From the NCBI GenBank assembly GCA_914767715.1, contig OU612069.1, positions 930,001 through 994,000 on the forward strand: 64,000 nucleotides of DNA. Direction: 5' to 3'. Within the stretch, counting starts at the first letter, position 1. Each line of letters opens with the position of its first letter. Positions 1-10,748 of the stretch are shown one piece after another. This DNA is from Membranipora membranacea (lineage: Eukaryota; Bryozoa; Gymnolaemata; Cheilostomatida; Membraniporidae). Made by a program: the position numbers and the translations under genes. The notes beneath the pieces are model-generated. The model was given only the letters and a program-made list of their open reading frames with translations. It made no database searches and was not told the origin of the DNA.

Positions 1-215
1 AGGTGAGATTTAGTCTTGTGATCTCCTGATACAATTTGTCTACAAAGACAGCGATCAAGTCAAAATTCAAATGCAGGCAAATTGAAGTAAACTCAATCTA
101 CATTACCAATCAAATCGTAATCTGATATGTTTGGGTGAATGGTTTAAATATCTACAAATGCCCGATCACGCTATTCAAATCTAATCCATTACATCTTATA
201 TAAATGATGTTACAG

Positions 216-1331
216 GCTGACTCTATGAAGATGGCAGAGTTCTTTTGTGAAGAATCGAGGAAATTCAGCTTGGACGAGTTCTTCCAAAATATCAAATCAT
301 TCCTGGACAAAGTTTTACAATGTAAAAAGGTGAGACATTTTATTGATACTTTGTTTCAACTATGCACTTATAGGTATTAGGTTTCTATGTAACCTTCGTT
401 CGGCAAGCTATCAACAAAAATATGGATCAGGCATAATTATTTGAAAAGAAATCTGTGTTAATCGAGTATTAATTTTGTGAAAGCAGTTTCCAGTTCTGAA
501 TGATATTAATGAATCTTAGATCTGATTCGGCAATGATGGTTATTTGGTTCTAATAGGAAAATACTGACAGTTCTGTGTTCTAATTGGTTGATATTGCTAC
601 TTTGTTTCAGGATAATGAGCAGAGGAAGATACAAGAGGAGAGAGCGGCTAAGAGGAAACTTCAGCAAGAGGCTGACTTAGTCAGACGTAAATCTACAGGA
701 GGTTCATCGGCCCCCAAAAACTCACTAGCAAGTAAGTAAGACAGGGGCATCTTAGTGAGCTGTAGGTGGAGTGAGGTTTAGTGAACTGTAGGTTCTCCAA
801 CTATCTAGCAGCCTGCTATGACCTTCTATGAAATTCTATGACATTCTATGACATTCCATGACATTCCATGACATTCTATGACATTCTATGACATTCTATG
901 ACCTGATACGCTTATGTGCCTATCTATGAAGGTAGTTTATGTTTGAGCTTGAGTTGCGACCACCTGATACTAAATGCTATTGTGAGGGATGTGCACTCAT
1001 AGGTACGAAGATACATTGAGTCAACCGATCACAGACATCCATTTATTTGTAGTGTAATTAGAAAATCGGTGATATTTCTGATGCCTGCACTCTTTTGGAC
1101 CGTGAGGCTGCAATATTTGTGGACAAGTTTTATGCCCGCTGATGGCTTGGGCTATTTTGATGAACATAACTTGATATGATTATATCTACCACCACTATAT
1201 TTCTCTTACTATGTTTTACAGGAGTGCAGGAACAGGAGCCTCCTCTGATAGACTCACTATTGAGTGAGATTAAAACAGGAATGGCTCTGCGTACAAGTAA
1301 ACCTGGACCAAAGAGAGCCACCATACACTGA
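216..1331 (+). CDS. Formin, FH2 C-terminus and tail (last three exons, 5' part outside window)
   Basis: Three exons, 216-329, 611-731 and 1222-1331, are each bounded by AG and GT and stay in one frame to a TGA at 1329. Exon 1 reads ADSMKMAEFFCEESRKFSLD and onward, which matches the last helices of FH2 domains (alanine/phenylalanine-rich FCE-S/D-K-F/L-S-L-x-E). Exon 2 is a charged coiled segment (DNEQRKIQEERAAKRKLQQE) as found directly after FH2. Exon 3 carries LIDSLLSEIKTGMALR, a WH2/DAD-like actin or autoinhibition motif; its L-L-x-x-I-K-x-G-x-x-L-R spacing is most like INF2/FHDC1 formins. FH2 formins nucleate and processively cap actin filament barbed ends in the cytosol. The core FH2 exons must lie left of base 1. 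The exact formin subfamily is an inference; membership in the formins is firm because two tandem copies to the right also encode the upstream FH2 parts. Confidence 0.8.
826..905. repeat. Short tandem repeat of about 10-11 bp (ATGACATTCT)
   Basis: About eight copies of a TATGACATTC unit, some with CC for CT, lie in the intron between formin exons 2 and 3. The corresponding intron of the third formin copy (about 17.83 kb) lacks the array, so it expanded in this copy only or was lost there. Confidence 0.8.
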
Positions 1332-1831
1332 GACCATCACATAGACACTGACATATGTACATACAATAATCGCTGTCATAACCACTAACACACAAAGCAA
1401 AAGACGACAGCAACAACGAAAGCAGCATAGTGAACATGCTAGCCTAGTTAGCTAAGAAAAATACAGAGTCAGCAATCACATTGATTTCCTCATGTTTGTT
1501 TGTTGTTCCTTCATAATATTGTGACTGTATATCTTCTCATCCAGCTCATACTTAAACCGGTAGTAATATCTTGAGGATGTACTTTATGCAGAGACAAGTC
1601 AAATTTAATCAGCATCTCCTTAATCTTGAGTGATTACGACTACAACATCAATATCTTTTTTATTTTTAATTCTTCTCTTTTTATAACTGAAACCGATATT
1701 TCTATCCTACCTCTATTATAGGCCTTACTCTTTGATACATGCGTTTTCCAACATCTATGCTGTATCCATGATCAGAGAGTTCAGGCAACACTTTTCTTTC
1801 AGTTCTATAACAGACCCACTTTATGATATAT

Positions 1832-1875
1832 ATGATACTATCAAATCACTTATTGATTTGATGTGATAGTATCAT
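1832..1875. repeat. Imperfect hairpin
   Basis: ATGATACTATCA at 1832 is matched by TGATAGTATCAT ending at 1875. AATCA/TGATT pairs continue towards a small loop, with a short bulge in the right arm. It could be a remnant of a small foldback element. No function is implied. Confidence 0.7.
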
Positions 1876-2541
1876 TTGGCATCATCGTTATTACTATAAT
1901 GGATGGCCTCTGTCTAATTAGATAGGGAGCCATACTGTCAAATCTAGAATTACTATCAATCGTAATTATGTGACAGTTTTCAGCAATTTTTATACCAATC
2001 ATCTTTTCACTATGCAAGTCAAGTCGATCTATAATATTATTTGTATTCACACTCCAAGAGCACAATTAAATTGATGTATCACTGTTTTGGTTCATTAACT
2101 GACTCATTCCTTGCAGTGGCATTTTTCGGTTGTTATTAAAGCAGCGGGCGTCTGCTATTCCCCCCTATGTACATAAGAGGTTTTTTTTAAAGACAAGTCA
2201 TTATTGCTTTTATTATCATCACATTACTATGTACAGGTCATAATAGACACATTACAGAACGGAAGTGTTAATATATCTCACTCATCAAATACAGAAGAAT
2301 TAATTGTCCGTGGACCAAATATGAAACTGTTCCCTCTTTAAATGAGGGAGGATAACTGAAACAACATGACAATATTTTAGGTGTTTAGAGATATCAAATG
2401 TATTTTAATGAAATTGGTCAATGTACACAAAAAGATTAAACAAAAAGTAGTCCCTTCTTACAGTTGAAAGAAACAAAACAATATAATTATGATGTAAACC
2501 AAAGTATCATTGATAAGAAAGGGAAATATATCCAAGAGTAA

Positions 2542-3346
2542 TGTGCAAGACAGTCGTACCGACATTAGACCATCATTGCACAGAACTCAGAGATACAATA
2601 CCATAAATCACCTGATGAACTGTTGAATACTTAAGACAATGAGTTGTTAGTTTTGTTTGCATAAGAATGGTTAACTGCCATTAAAGCGACCATTCTATCT
2701 CTCGATGATGATAATGTCGAGGTACTGACTAGTTGAATATTGAGATTTTGTATGATCTCCTGAGTGACGACCGTACCGACATAGGCTGTCACTTCAGTAT
2801 CTCACACAGTTTATGGATAAAGTCAGGATACAAATGATGATAGAGTGTGGATCCGCTAATTGTTAGTACTGCCAGAGGATAGAGTATAACACAGTACACT
2901 GAATGCAGAGGGTGGGTTTGAGGTGAAGGTATCATGATTATCATACCGACAATATATACTCTATACAGATGGATAGTAGAGGCGATATGGAAGGATAGCA
3001 CGACTTCAAGGGTGACTTTGAGTTGAGCGATCTGAGTATTATCTGCATTACAGTCATACCGAAATAAGACTGATGTTATGCAGAAATAGCTCAGATGTTT
3101 CATGAGCAGGTATCGAAGTAAAGGACTTAAGTAGATAGGAAGAGTGTTCTTAGAAGTACCAAGACAGGACGAGTCAGAAGATGGTGATGAATATTGTATG
3201 GATAGTGGGTACAACAAAGTAATGAGTAAGTTGAGGATAGATGCTGAGTTTGCCTTCCGTGCTGTGACTGATAAGGTGAAGTATTGGTCCTTGAGATCAG
3301 TGATGTCATCACTGCATGACAGCCATACCGACATTAGGCTGTCATG
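2542..3346. other. Dispersed hairpins with a shared TACCGACAT(T)A loop
   Basis: At least four hairpins occur in about 800 bp: 2542-2582, 2760-2797, 3051-3072 and 3315-3346. Their loops are GTACCGACATTA, GTACCGACATA, ATACCGAAATAA and ATACCGACATTA. Their stems differ in sequence but still pair: TGTGCAA/TTGCACA plus GTC/GAC; GTGACGACC/GGCTGTCAC; CAGTC/GACTG; and a perfect 10-bp CATGACAGCC/GGCTGTCATG. A further CATACCGACAATA lacks a clear stem near 2943. No protein gene overlaps. They may be diverged copies of a small repeat or a structured RNA element; strand is unknown. Confidence 0.55.
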
Positions 3347-4186
3347 ACAGGCAGAATTCCTGACAGGTGTCATTACTTCATCATGAAGAAGGTTGATGGA
3401 TGAGTTGACGGCAAGCTCGCATAATAATATGGCTGGTGACTAGTAGATAAAAATCAGGAATCTATGCTTGTTTGACATGTTATGTTCCTGAGTGTACCTG
3501 GTAATAAAGACAATACCAAACACTATGAGGAGACTGAGAGATGTGCTAGTAGGGAGGTTAGCAAGCATGTATGTGTTACCACCCTAGATGAGTGCAGTGT
3601 ATGCAGGCGAAAATGTTTGCCAATTTTCTAACACTTGAAATAGCTGAAACAAAAATAGCTAATCATCACTCACACCTTTTTCTTTACATTTATATGATCC
3701 CCAAGCAATAGCCAAAATAAGCTACCTAAATTTTACCCTCCCCCAACTAGCTAAGCTTAATCTAACTTAACGTATGCACCTTAAGGGAAGGATTAAAAGT
3801 TTAGTTGGTTATGAACCAAAGCTCAATTCAGGTCAACCAAACCCAGTAAGACTTAATACTAAAATCTATTAGCTGAAACTAGAATCTGGAGAAAACTCTT
3901 GGGAATGTGGTATTTCAGGTTGATCTACTCACAATCTCATGACATCATAAAGTATCAAAATAACTAATCTTAGGTCCAATAATAGTGTGCCAAGGTTATG
4001 AACGAATTTTAAATCATACAGAACAATTTAATCCTTTCAGAATTAAAGAAATTTTTTTTTGAAATATTTTGAAAACTAGTGGTCAAATTTCGCTGCATTT
4101 AAACCAAGTGTTTAACCCCCCCCCCCCCAAACACAAAATAATTTAGGAAAATCCTAAGTATGTTTCTCCTAATGCCCCGTATGTGT

Positions 4187-4601
4187 CAGTGGCGTATATT
4201 AGCACTCACGGCCCACGGTTTTCCGTGAGTGGCTGAATAGCTCAGTGTGTAGAGCGTTCGCTTTATAATCACTGTGAATAAGATTGTTGTGGGTTCGAAT
4301 CTCATCAAGGTCAGTTTTTTTTCAAATGGGTGCTTTATAACTGGAGAATTTTTACCGTAATCTTCTACTGCTATTGAGTTGTTTTCTGAAAGTAGCCAAC
4401 AGCTCAGTGATCTATTGAAATACCTCTCTGCTTGCACTATTTTGCTACCGATATGCAAAAATTTCCGTGGTGGGAGGGCGCTTCAGCGCCCCTCCCACAC
4501 CCTCCCCGCCACGCCTACGGCGTGTGGATCGGGCTGCGCCCGATTATTATGCTCATCTCTGAAAAGTCAGTGAGTGAAATTTTTTAGAATATACGCCCCT
4601 G
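4187..4601. mobile_element. Non-autonomous hAT-type element (415 bp)
   Basis: The element is flanked by a perfect 8-bp target duplication, GTATGTGT, at 4179-4186 and 4602-4609. The ends are inverted: CAGTGGCGTATAT on the left and CAGGGGCGTATAT as reverse complement on the right. An 8-bp duplication and a CAG-type terminus are typical of the hAT superfamily. There is no transposase frame. The interior holds a tRNA-like segment (4230-4313) and a GC-rich self-complementary patch near 4471-4540 (for example GGCGCTTCAGCGCC). Confidence 0.85.
4230..4313 (+). repeat. tRNA-like segment (SINE head or captured tRNA) inside the hAT element
   Basis: The segment has a Pol III A-box-like TAGCTCAGTGTGTAGAGCG and a B-box GGTTCGAATC at 4292-4301 with tRNA-like spacing. 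It also has an extra-long stretch between the boxes, so it is not an intact tRNA. It sits wholly inside the hAT element at 4187-4601, so it moves with that element. Confidence 0.6.
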
Positions 4602-4818
4602 GTATGTGTAAAAGATTGTACGGGATTTTCTTTTTTAAATGTCACCAATTAAATAGCGGATAACTGATGAACATTTTTTTAATATGTTGCATCTTACAGG
4701 GAGGGTGACAATGTCCCACCCATCCTGCTTCTATCAGCAGTTAATGTATCCATGCATGTATAGAAAAGCTGGCTGTAAGATTAAGCAGTTAGGAAAAGCT
4801 ATGCCATCAAAACTTACT

Positions 4819-6271
4819 TCAGGCGGGGGCCACCTTGTTTGATCTGCGTCTCTTCCTCCTCTTCCCATGTTTAATGACAGGGTTGAGAGCGGCGGTAGGA
4901 GGAGGGTGAGGAGGAGCAGGTAATCTCACTTCTCCTGAGTGTAGGCGTGGCCTGACCGTCCTCACCCTCGTCACACTCCTCTTTAATTCGTCTGAGTCAG
5001 TCTCGAGGCTTATATCCTCGTAGACTGACTCATCTTCATGTACGCCTGTAAGTAGAAAGACGGCATCACGTAAACCTTAATTTCATCTGAAAACTCAAAA
5101 ACGGGAGCCCAAAACCTTTTTGCCATTCAACTAAGATTTACAATATCCCAGAGCTCCCAACACTACATGTTTTTGTTCGACTGTGATTATCTGAGTAGGA
5201 GTTAGAATTGAAAACTTCTCATGAAGGCTTAGGTGAACCTTGTATCACCTTGAGTGTGCCGGAAACCAATGCTGTTAGTACTGCTTTTCCTACGCGCCTC
5301 TCTCTTTAAATGTCTCTCATGCTTGTAATCATCTTCCTGAACATGAAAGGATCAGGATAAGCAGAACAATTAAAACACAGTTCATTCCAAAAAGAAGGAA
5401 CACATAGTAATTAATTTATCCCAAACTTTCGGATATCAATGATGGAGGGTCACATTTTTACTCATGAAACAATGACATCATCGATCAATGGAATGTATAC
5501 ATTAACTTGTCTCAGGCTTTTATCTTGTCTAATTCTAAATAAAAGGCAACTTAAAATATTTAAACTCTGATAAGAAGTCATGTAACCCATTTCTCAATCT
5601 TGCTATAACGCCCACAAAATGATCAGTAAAGATATCATCTCATTGAAGCTAGCTGGAGATAAATTTCAGAATTTATTTTGCCATCATGTGACATTGGTGT
5701 TAGATCATTTAATTATATTTTAGGGTTGCGAGAACTTCGGGCCTAGAATGTTTTTTCTTATTGTTATAATTGCTGTATCTCTGTAGTAGGGATTATACGG
5801 TAAAATTAAATATATAGGGTATGATATTTACACTTTATTTTTGGTGGAGATATACAATGTAATCACTCTTCCTTTTATCAGGGACAGTAAAATAACTCAC
5901 CTCTTGTTCGCTTGCCTGTGGCAGTTGTTTCACGGTGGATGAAAGTCTTTTAAGGACGATCATCCCTCCAGAATTAGATCTTCTCTGTTGCTGCTGACGC
6001 TACAATATTGATATATATCTTCAGAGTGGTCATGTTCTCATTGATGTCTAACATAACAGCATAGATCTACGGTGTCTTTTAACTTGTTAAGTTAATTGTG
6101 AAGTCGGAAATGAGAAAGGCTCACCTGTATAATAATTTGCTGAGGCGCTGGGCCTACTCGATTGGTAGGCCCAGCACCTCGAGGAGGAGGCCCTCTTCTC
6201 TCTTCCTTTTTCGGCTCAACCGCTTCGTAATAGAACTCAGTTATGTAACAACATGATTTTAGGTTGCCCAT
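4819..6271 (-). CDS. Unrecognised basic protein with MGNLKSCC acylation motif and YEDI tyrosine motif
   Basis: Four exons read on the minus strand: 6271-6125 (147 nt), 5999-5901 (99 nt), 5336-5249 (88 nt) and 5045-4819 (227 nt). All have AG acceptors and GT donors, and together they give 561 nt in one frame: 186 residues plus stop. The start was chosen at ATG 6271 because MGNLKSCC follows: Gly2 and Ser6 fit the N-myristoylation consensus, and Cys7-Cys8 fit adjacent palmitoylation. An in-frame ATG also exists upstream (6385), so a longer N-terminus cannot be excluded. The protein is rich in Arg, Lys, Gln and Pro, with YYEAV near residue 15, a PPPRGAGPTNRVG stretch, SVYEDISLE near residue 118 and a basic C-terminus (GKRRKRRRSNK). 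SVYEDI fits an ITIM-like/SH2-binding pattern. I do not recognise the family. The layout suggests a lipid-anchored signalling adaptor, which is inference. A degenerate relative lies at 9.6-11.6 kb. Confidence 0.6.
5811..6000. repeat. Duplicated block containing exon 2 of the MGNLKSCC gene (first copy)
   Basis: This roughly 190-bp block is nearly identical to 9514-9712. Both include the exon coding GGMIVLKRLSSTVKQL, its splice sites and about 90 bp of intron, starting from TATAGGGTATGATATTTACA. Similarity of the intron part as well as the exon shows DNA-level duplication that is younger than the one producing the 10.4-11.6 kb copy. Confidence 0.85.
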
Positions 6272-9200
6272 TTTGATGTACTTCTCTTCTAAGAATGAGT
6301 TTCCTTGATGTAAACACCTATTATATATCCAAAGTTTACACCCCAATATTGATGATGCAGACAATTGAAAGTTCGTTGAAGCCATTTAATATCATCAACT
6401 GGAGTTGTCCCTGGGAAGCCAATAAGAAGACAACTCAGACAACAATGCATGTTAGTTGGCACAAAAGAGTTTTGGGATAAATATTTGTGTTGTGATCATT
6501 ATGATTGCAACAATCAGCAACAAAAATCTGCTCTCTCAAAGTTTTTAGTTAAACCAACTAGTAAAACTTTGAAATAATATGGACACCGTATAAAAGTGTA
6601 AAAATCTCACTGCAGTGACTGCAAATGGATTAACTACCAAGACTGCCAAAGAAAAGCTTATCTTTAGATGGAAAGTAAAGAAAACACCTACAAAGACAAA
6701 AATACTGCCTTTCATCCGTCACAAAACAAAGCTCTTCATAAGAGGACCGACAGTTGCGTGCAGGGCATCACATCCAAAGTTCGTGTACAAGGTAATGATG
6801 AGAATCCTCAGATAGTCATGTTGTTAAACCAAATCTAGGGGTTTATGGATAAAAAGTCTGGCTCAATCGATAGACCAGGCTTACCTTAAATATATGTTAC
6901 ATATATCTAGCTTGCTAAGATAGGTTCTTCTCGGCACAGAGCTATATATTCCAAACAGCCCCACTCTCATGTGGTAGGAAGAAGCTTGTCATTGTATCAA
7001 CAGATTCAGAGAATTTTGTAATCAACCTGTGAATAAATCTTACACTTTCTAATATTTTACCAACCGTTACGGCTAACATCGAGTTTATCACACTTCAATA
7101 CAGACAACATAAATGAGTCAATGCTTGCTTGCTGTTTAAGGCATATAGTGATGAATATGAGATAGGTATTTCTAGTACTGGGCGATAATTTATTATAATA
7201 TTCTATTTTGCAGAGTATATTCACCCTGCAGGCCTATAGTAAGCTGGAGATACAGATTTAGCTAATACAGAAACGCAAAGCAGCCGAGCTCTTACAGTAC
7301 AAGGCGTCCGTTATACTTCAAATCAACTGTCTAGTAGAAGTATGCAGCTGCTCAGACAATAATCATTGTAAGGTCATAAATAGTTAATTTATAGGTAAGT
7401 GATGTTGTAATCCTGGGCCTATTGAATTCATTTATTTTGGTTTGAATTTGTTTAAAGTGCTCAAACTTGGCCCTGGTTGCTGTAAGTGGCAACCCTCTAT
7501 CAACACGAACAGTGTCGTGTTTGATATTGGAATGCACACCCAGCAATCAGGGCAGAGTTTGTCCTCTTAAATAGTGCTTTAACTGAATCTAAAACCTGAC
7601 CGCATCCAAATTTATGTGTAATGAAGATAGTATTCTTCTCTCTCCATATTGAATGCATCGACACACCTTTGCACTTTCTTGTATGGCTTGTCTGATGATA
7701 TTGTTCACTTATGGCAGGTCTGAACATCCTTGACCTGATAGCTTCTGTAGAGGATGATGAGACGTAACAGATACAATGTGACAGATTTACTGAATCTATG
7801 TGTGAAAATGAGACTCTGAACGATGAGGACTTTACCACCTCTCACTGATCAGCCTTCAGGTCTCTGTTCTTTAATGTAGTACTGTCCGAGATGCAAAATC
7901 GAAGGCGAAGTGGCTTTGATCCGCATGTTAGCTGTGGGAAATGATTGAGTTCCCACACTCTGAATTGTGGGCCTTATAACCTAAAATCCTAATTCCCAAA
8001 TGATGAGTCTCTAACGGTAAATGTTGATACTTGAAAGCTCAAAGCCCCAAAGTATGATGCCCACACCCAAAAATTTGTGTCCAAAACTGCGAAATTGTCC
8101 CATAAAAACCATATTGTGAGCCCTAAATGCCAAATCCTAACCCTGACACCCCAAATGTTATGTTCCATCAATTGGAGGTAATTTAAATTGTATTTGTACA
8201 AATCGGGCAGGTCAGGCACACTTTATTCTTTTCCCTAGCAGCCTCTTACTAGCTAGTTGTCTCATGAGTCATTGAGCATCTATTAACATCACTTTGGAGG
8301 CAATAACTACACATCATTATTCTCCAAACACTAGAATCTTCTGTCTATGATTCATTTTTTGAAAATATCTCCCCGCTAGACAAGGAAATGTTTCTTCCGA
8401 AGTCTATATTCGGAATGTATTGTAACTTAAATTTTTTTTGCTTTGTATGCTTTTAGACAACCGGAGCTATCGCCGATGACTGCCAGGAATATGATCAAAA
8501 CTGCTGTAGCAATAAACAGATGTTATAGGAGAGACCAACGAGGGAGCAAAACCTGACCAAATAAGTTTTGAGTTGTAAACCTACTGATGTTAAGACGGCA
8601 GTGAAAGTTTGAGTTTGTATTTCTCTAGGTGGCTTGTTCCCTTGCTAGCACAAGGTCTTATAGGACAGCAACGACCCTGGCTTGTCATACCAATTTGGGT
8701 TTAAATCAAACCATGTTCCCAATAACATTGTGAGCACTGTTTTATTTTCCAGTCGATGAAGTTCGCTCCACATACTTTTTTACAACACTGAGATTCAAGC
8801 CGAGGTTCTTTTGTGAAACTTTTGAGTTGACAGTGTGCACTGGCAAATTTTTTGTTTTGGCCACCATCCAAAGAGGCCGAATATGACAATTAGTTTTATT
8901 TTCTGGTGGGTTTTCTCTCTGACTGCCATGACTACGTTTTCGTTGATAACCCCATGAAAGTTTGAGCTGCAACAATCGAAAATCCAGTTTTTTTCAGTGA
9001 TTGTTGACCTCCTTTGCTAGACGAATCGAATTCAGGTCAAATTGGGTCAGGGCCTGTGTGGGCCAAGTAGTTCCTGTTTTTACTTCTTTTTTTTCTTGTT
9101 GAATTTGCCACAAACCGTATTATTGGGACACAGGTTACAAAATCCGGGATATGCGCTTGTAGATATCAAACAAGTCTCCATACGGCTTTTTCATGCTGCC

Positions 9201-9512
9201 CACAACTGTTGTAGATACCGTTTGCTCTTAGATATTGCTCCACTTTAACTTTTTTGTTGACCTAACAATATATAAGTGCCTCGATCCAATGTGATGTAGT
9301 TTAACACTGGGGTATGTATGCATCATAAGTTGCTCTATGTCTGCATAGGTGATTCTGAACGCAACCTCATGTTATGTAAACGATTTTTCTCTCCGTTACC
9401 CACCGCGTGTAGACTATGCATTGAAGAACCATTCTTGGCATATGCACAGCTCCTCAATTTTATTCAGCTCAGAGGGAACTGTGCCTATGAATATCAAAGA
9501 AAATAAGTTGAG
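6272..9512. other. Gene-poor stretch, nothing firmly supported
   Basis: Only short open frames occur. A weak IQ-like fragment around 7215-7340 contains an in-frame stop and was not accepted. The 112-codon minus frame at 7500-7838 has no domain or paralogue. Low-complexity CCCAAA-like text lies at 7970-8170. No repeats with clear ends were seen. Confidence 0.4.
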
Positions 9513-9513
9513 A

Positions 9514-9712
9514 TATAGGGTATGATATTTACACTTTAATTTTGGTGGAGATATACAATGTAATCACTCTTCCTTTTATCAGGGACAGTCTAAGAGCTCA
9601 CCTCTTGTTCGCTTGCCTGTGGCAGTTGTTTGACGGTGGATGAAAGTCTTTTAAGGACGATCATCCCTCCAGAATTGGATCTTCTTTCTGCTGACTTTTC
9701 CTGCTGACGCTT
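9514..9712 (-). pseudogene. Second copy of exon 2 of the MGNLKSCC gene with flanking intron
   Basis: Minus-strand exon from about 9711 to 9600 reads RQQEKSAERRSNSGGMIVLK and continues through KQLPQASEQE. It has an AG acceptor and a GTGAGC donor. It is almost identical to 5901-5999 but has an extra few codons after RQQ. It lies downstream (in minus orientation) of the fused exon 2-4 copy, so it is out of order and probably not part of a working transcript. Confidence 0.7.
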
Positions 9713-9751
9713 CAATATGTTTGATGTTAGACTTTATCATCAGTCCAAAGA

Positions 9752-10340
9752 TTCATAATAAAATGTATCATATTCAATTATAATAACAAATTGTATCATA
9801 TTCAATTATAGTAATACATTGTATCATATTCAATTATAATAAAAAATAGTATCATATTCAATTTAAATAATTTATTGTATTATATTCAATTTAAATAATG
9901 AATTGTATCATATACAATTAAAATAATAATTTGTACCATTTTCAATTATAATATTAAGTTCTATCACATTCCATTATAATAATAAATTGTATCATATTCA
10001 ATGATAATAATAAATTGTATCACATTCAATTATAATAATACATTGTATCATATTCAATTATAATAACGAATTGTATCATATTCATTTATAATTATAAATT
10101 GTATCATATTCAATTTAAAATATAAATTGTATTATAATGATTGATTTTGCTGCTAAAATTCTAACGGGTGATACGGATCATATGAAGCACGCATTACAAG
10201 TGAATAAAAATAAAAATACTTTCGATGATAATAATAAATTGTATAATAAACACTTATAATAATAAATTGTATCGTATTCAATTATAATGATAAATTGTAT
10301 CATAATCAATTATAATAATAAAGTTGTATCAGATTGTTTA
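9752..10340. repeat. AT-rich minisatellite, about 28-30 bp unit
   Basis: About twenty degenerate units of AATTGTATCATATTCAATTA plus TAATAATA run through this stretch. They are interrupted near 10140-10230 by non-repetitive sequence. A short outlier of the same unit lies at about 11664-11760, on the other side of the exon-1 array, suggesting the array was once continuous and was split. Confidence 0.85.
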
Positions 10341-10489
10341 GAAAGCACTAATAATATAGCACTAATAATAAAGCACTAATAAGGCCATAGGAAGTTTGGG
10401 AAAAAAAGCAGCGGGAGGAGAAGGAGGAGGTAATCTTGAAGCTTCTCCCAAGAGGAGGCGTGGTCCCACTGTCCTAGTGACACTTCTCT

Positions 10490-10745
10490 TCATCTATTTG
10501 AGTTGGTGTTGAGGCTTATATCCCCGTAGACTGACTCATTGTCGTGTAATCCATGCTTATGGTTGAGCCGAAAATCAATGCTATTGGTGAAACTCTTACT
10601 CCGCCTCTTCCTCTTTGATTGTTTTTCATCCTCATACTCTAGCTCCTCTGCTTCGCTGGTCATTAGTGGTTGTCGTACATTTGAAGACATGACATTTTTA
10701 CATGACAATCATGCCCCAAGAATCTGATCTTGTGTTCGCTTATTT
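10490..10745 (-). pseudogene. Intron-less copy of exons 2-4 of the MGNLKSCC gene
   Basis: On the minus strand, RSDSWGMIV (frame-shifted against the rest) runs into MSSNVRQPL, EELEYEDEKQSKRKRRSKS, FTNSIDFRLNHKHG and NESVYGDISLNTNSNR-stop. This aligns in order with exons 2, 3 and 4 of the 4819-6271 gene, with no sequence where introns 2 and 3 (564 and 203 bp) should be. Upstream, intron 1 is still present (about 10731-10816) and is similar to intron 1 of the intact gene. A frame break inside exon 2 and a stop shortly after the YGDI motif indicate decay. Confidence 0.65.
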
Positions 10746-10748
10746 TTC

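Larger units (their letters stand above)
1332..4178. other. Intergenic stretch after the formin; no gene supported
   Basis: I see no convincing exon here. A 194-codon minus-strand frame at 2789-3373 has no domain, no hydrophobic or motif pattern and no paralogue, so I treat it as chance. The stretch holds a long hairpin at 1832-1875 and a family of hairpins with a shared loop at 2542-3346, both listed separately. Short poly-T and poly-C runs are the only other features. Confidence 0.5.

Noticed and set aside
2789-3373. 194-codon minus-strand open frame
   Set aside because: No domain, no splice or paralogue support, composition typical of chance AT-rich frames, and it overlaps the hairpin family.
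4230-4313. Functional tRNA gene
   Set aside because: A and B boxes are present, but the distance between them is too long and acceptor-stem pairing is not evident. It lies inside a MITE, so it was treated as SINE-like.
7215-7345. Possible IQ-motif exon (LIQKRKAAELLQYKASVILQ)
   Set aside because: An in-frame stop precedes it within the putative exon, and no partner exons were found.
9752-10340. CRISPR-like regular array
   Set aside because: Units are degenerate, AT-rich and head-to-tail with no unique spacers, in a eukaryotic genome; it is a minisatellite.
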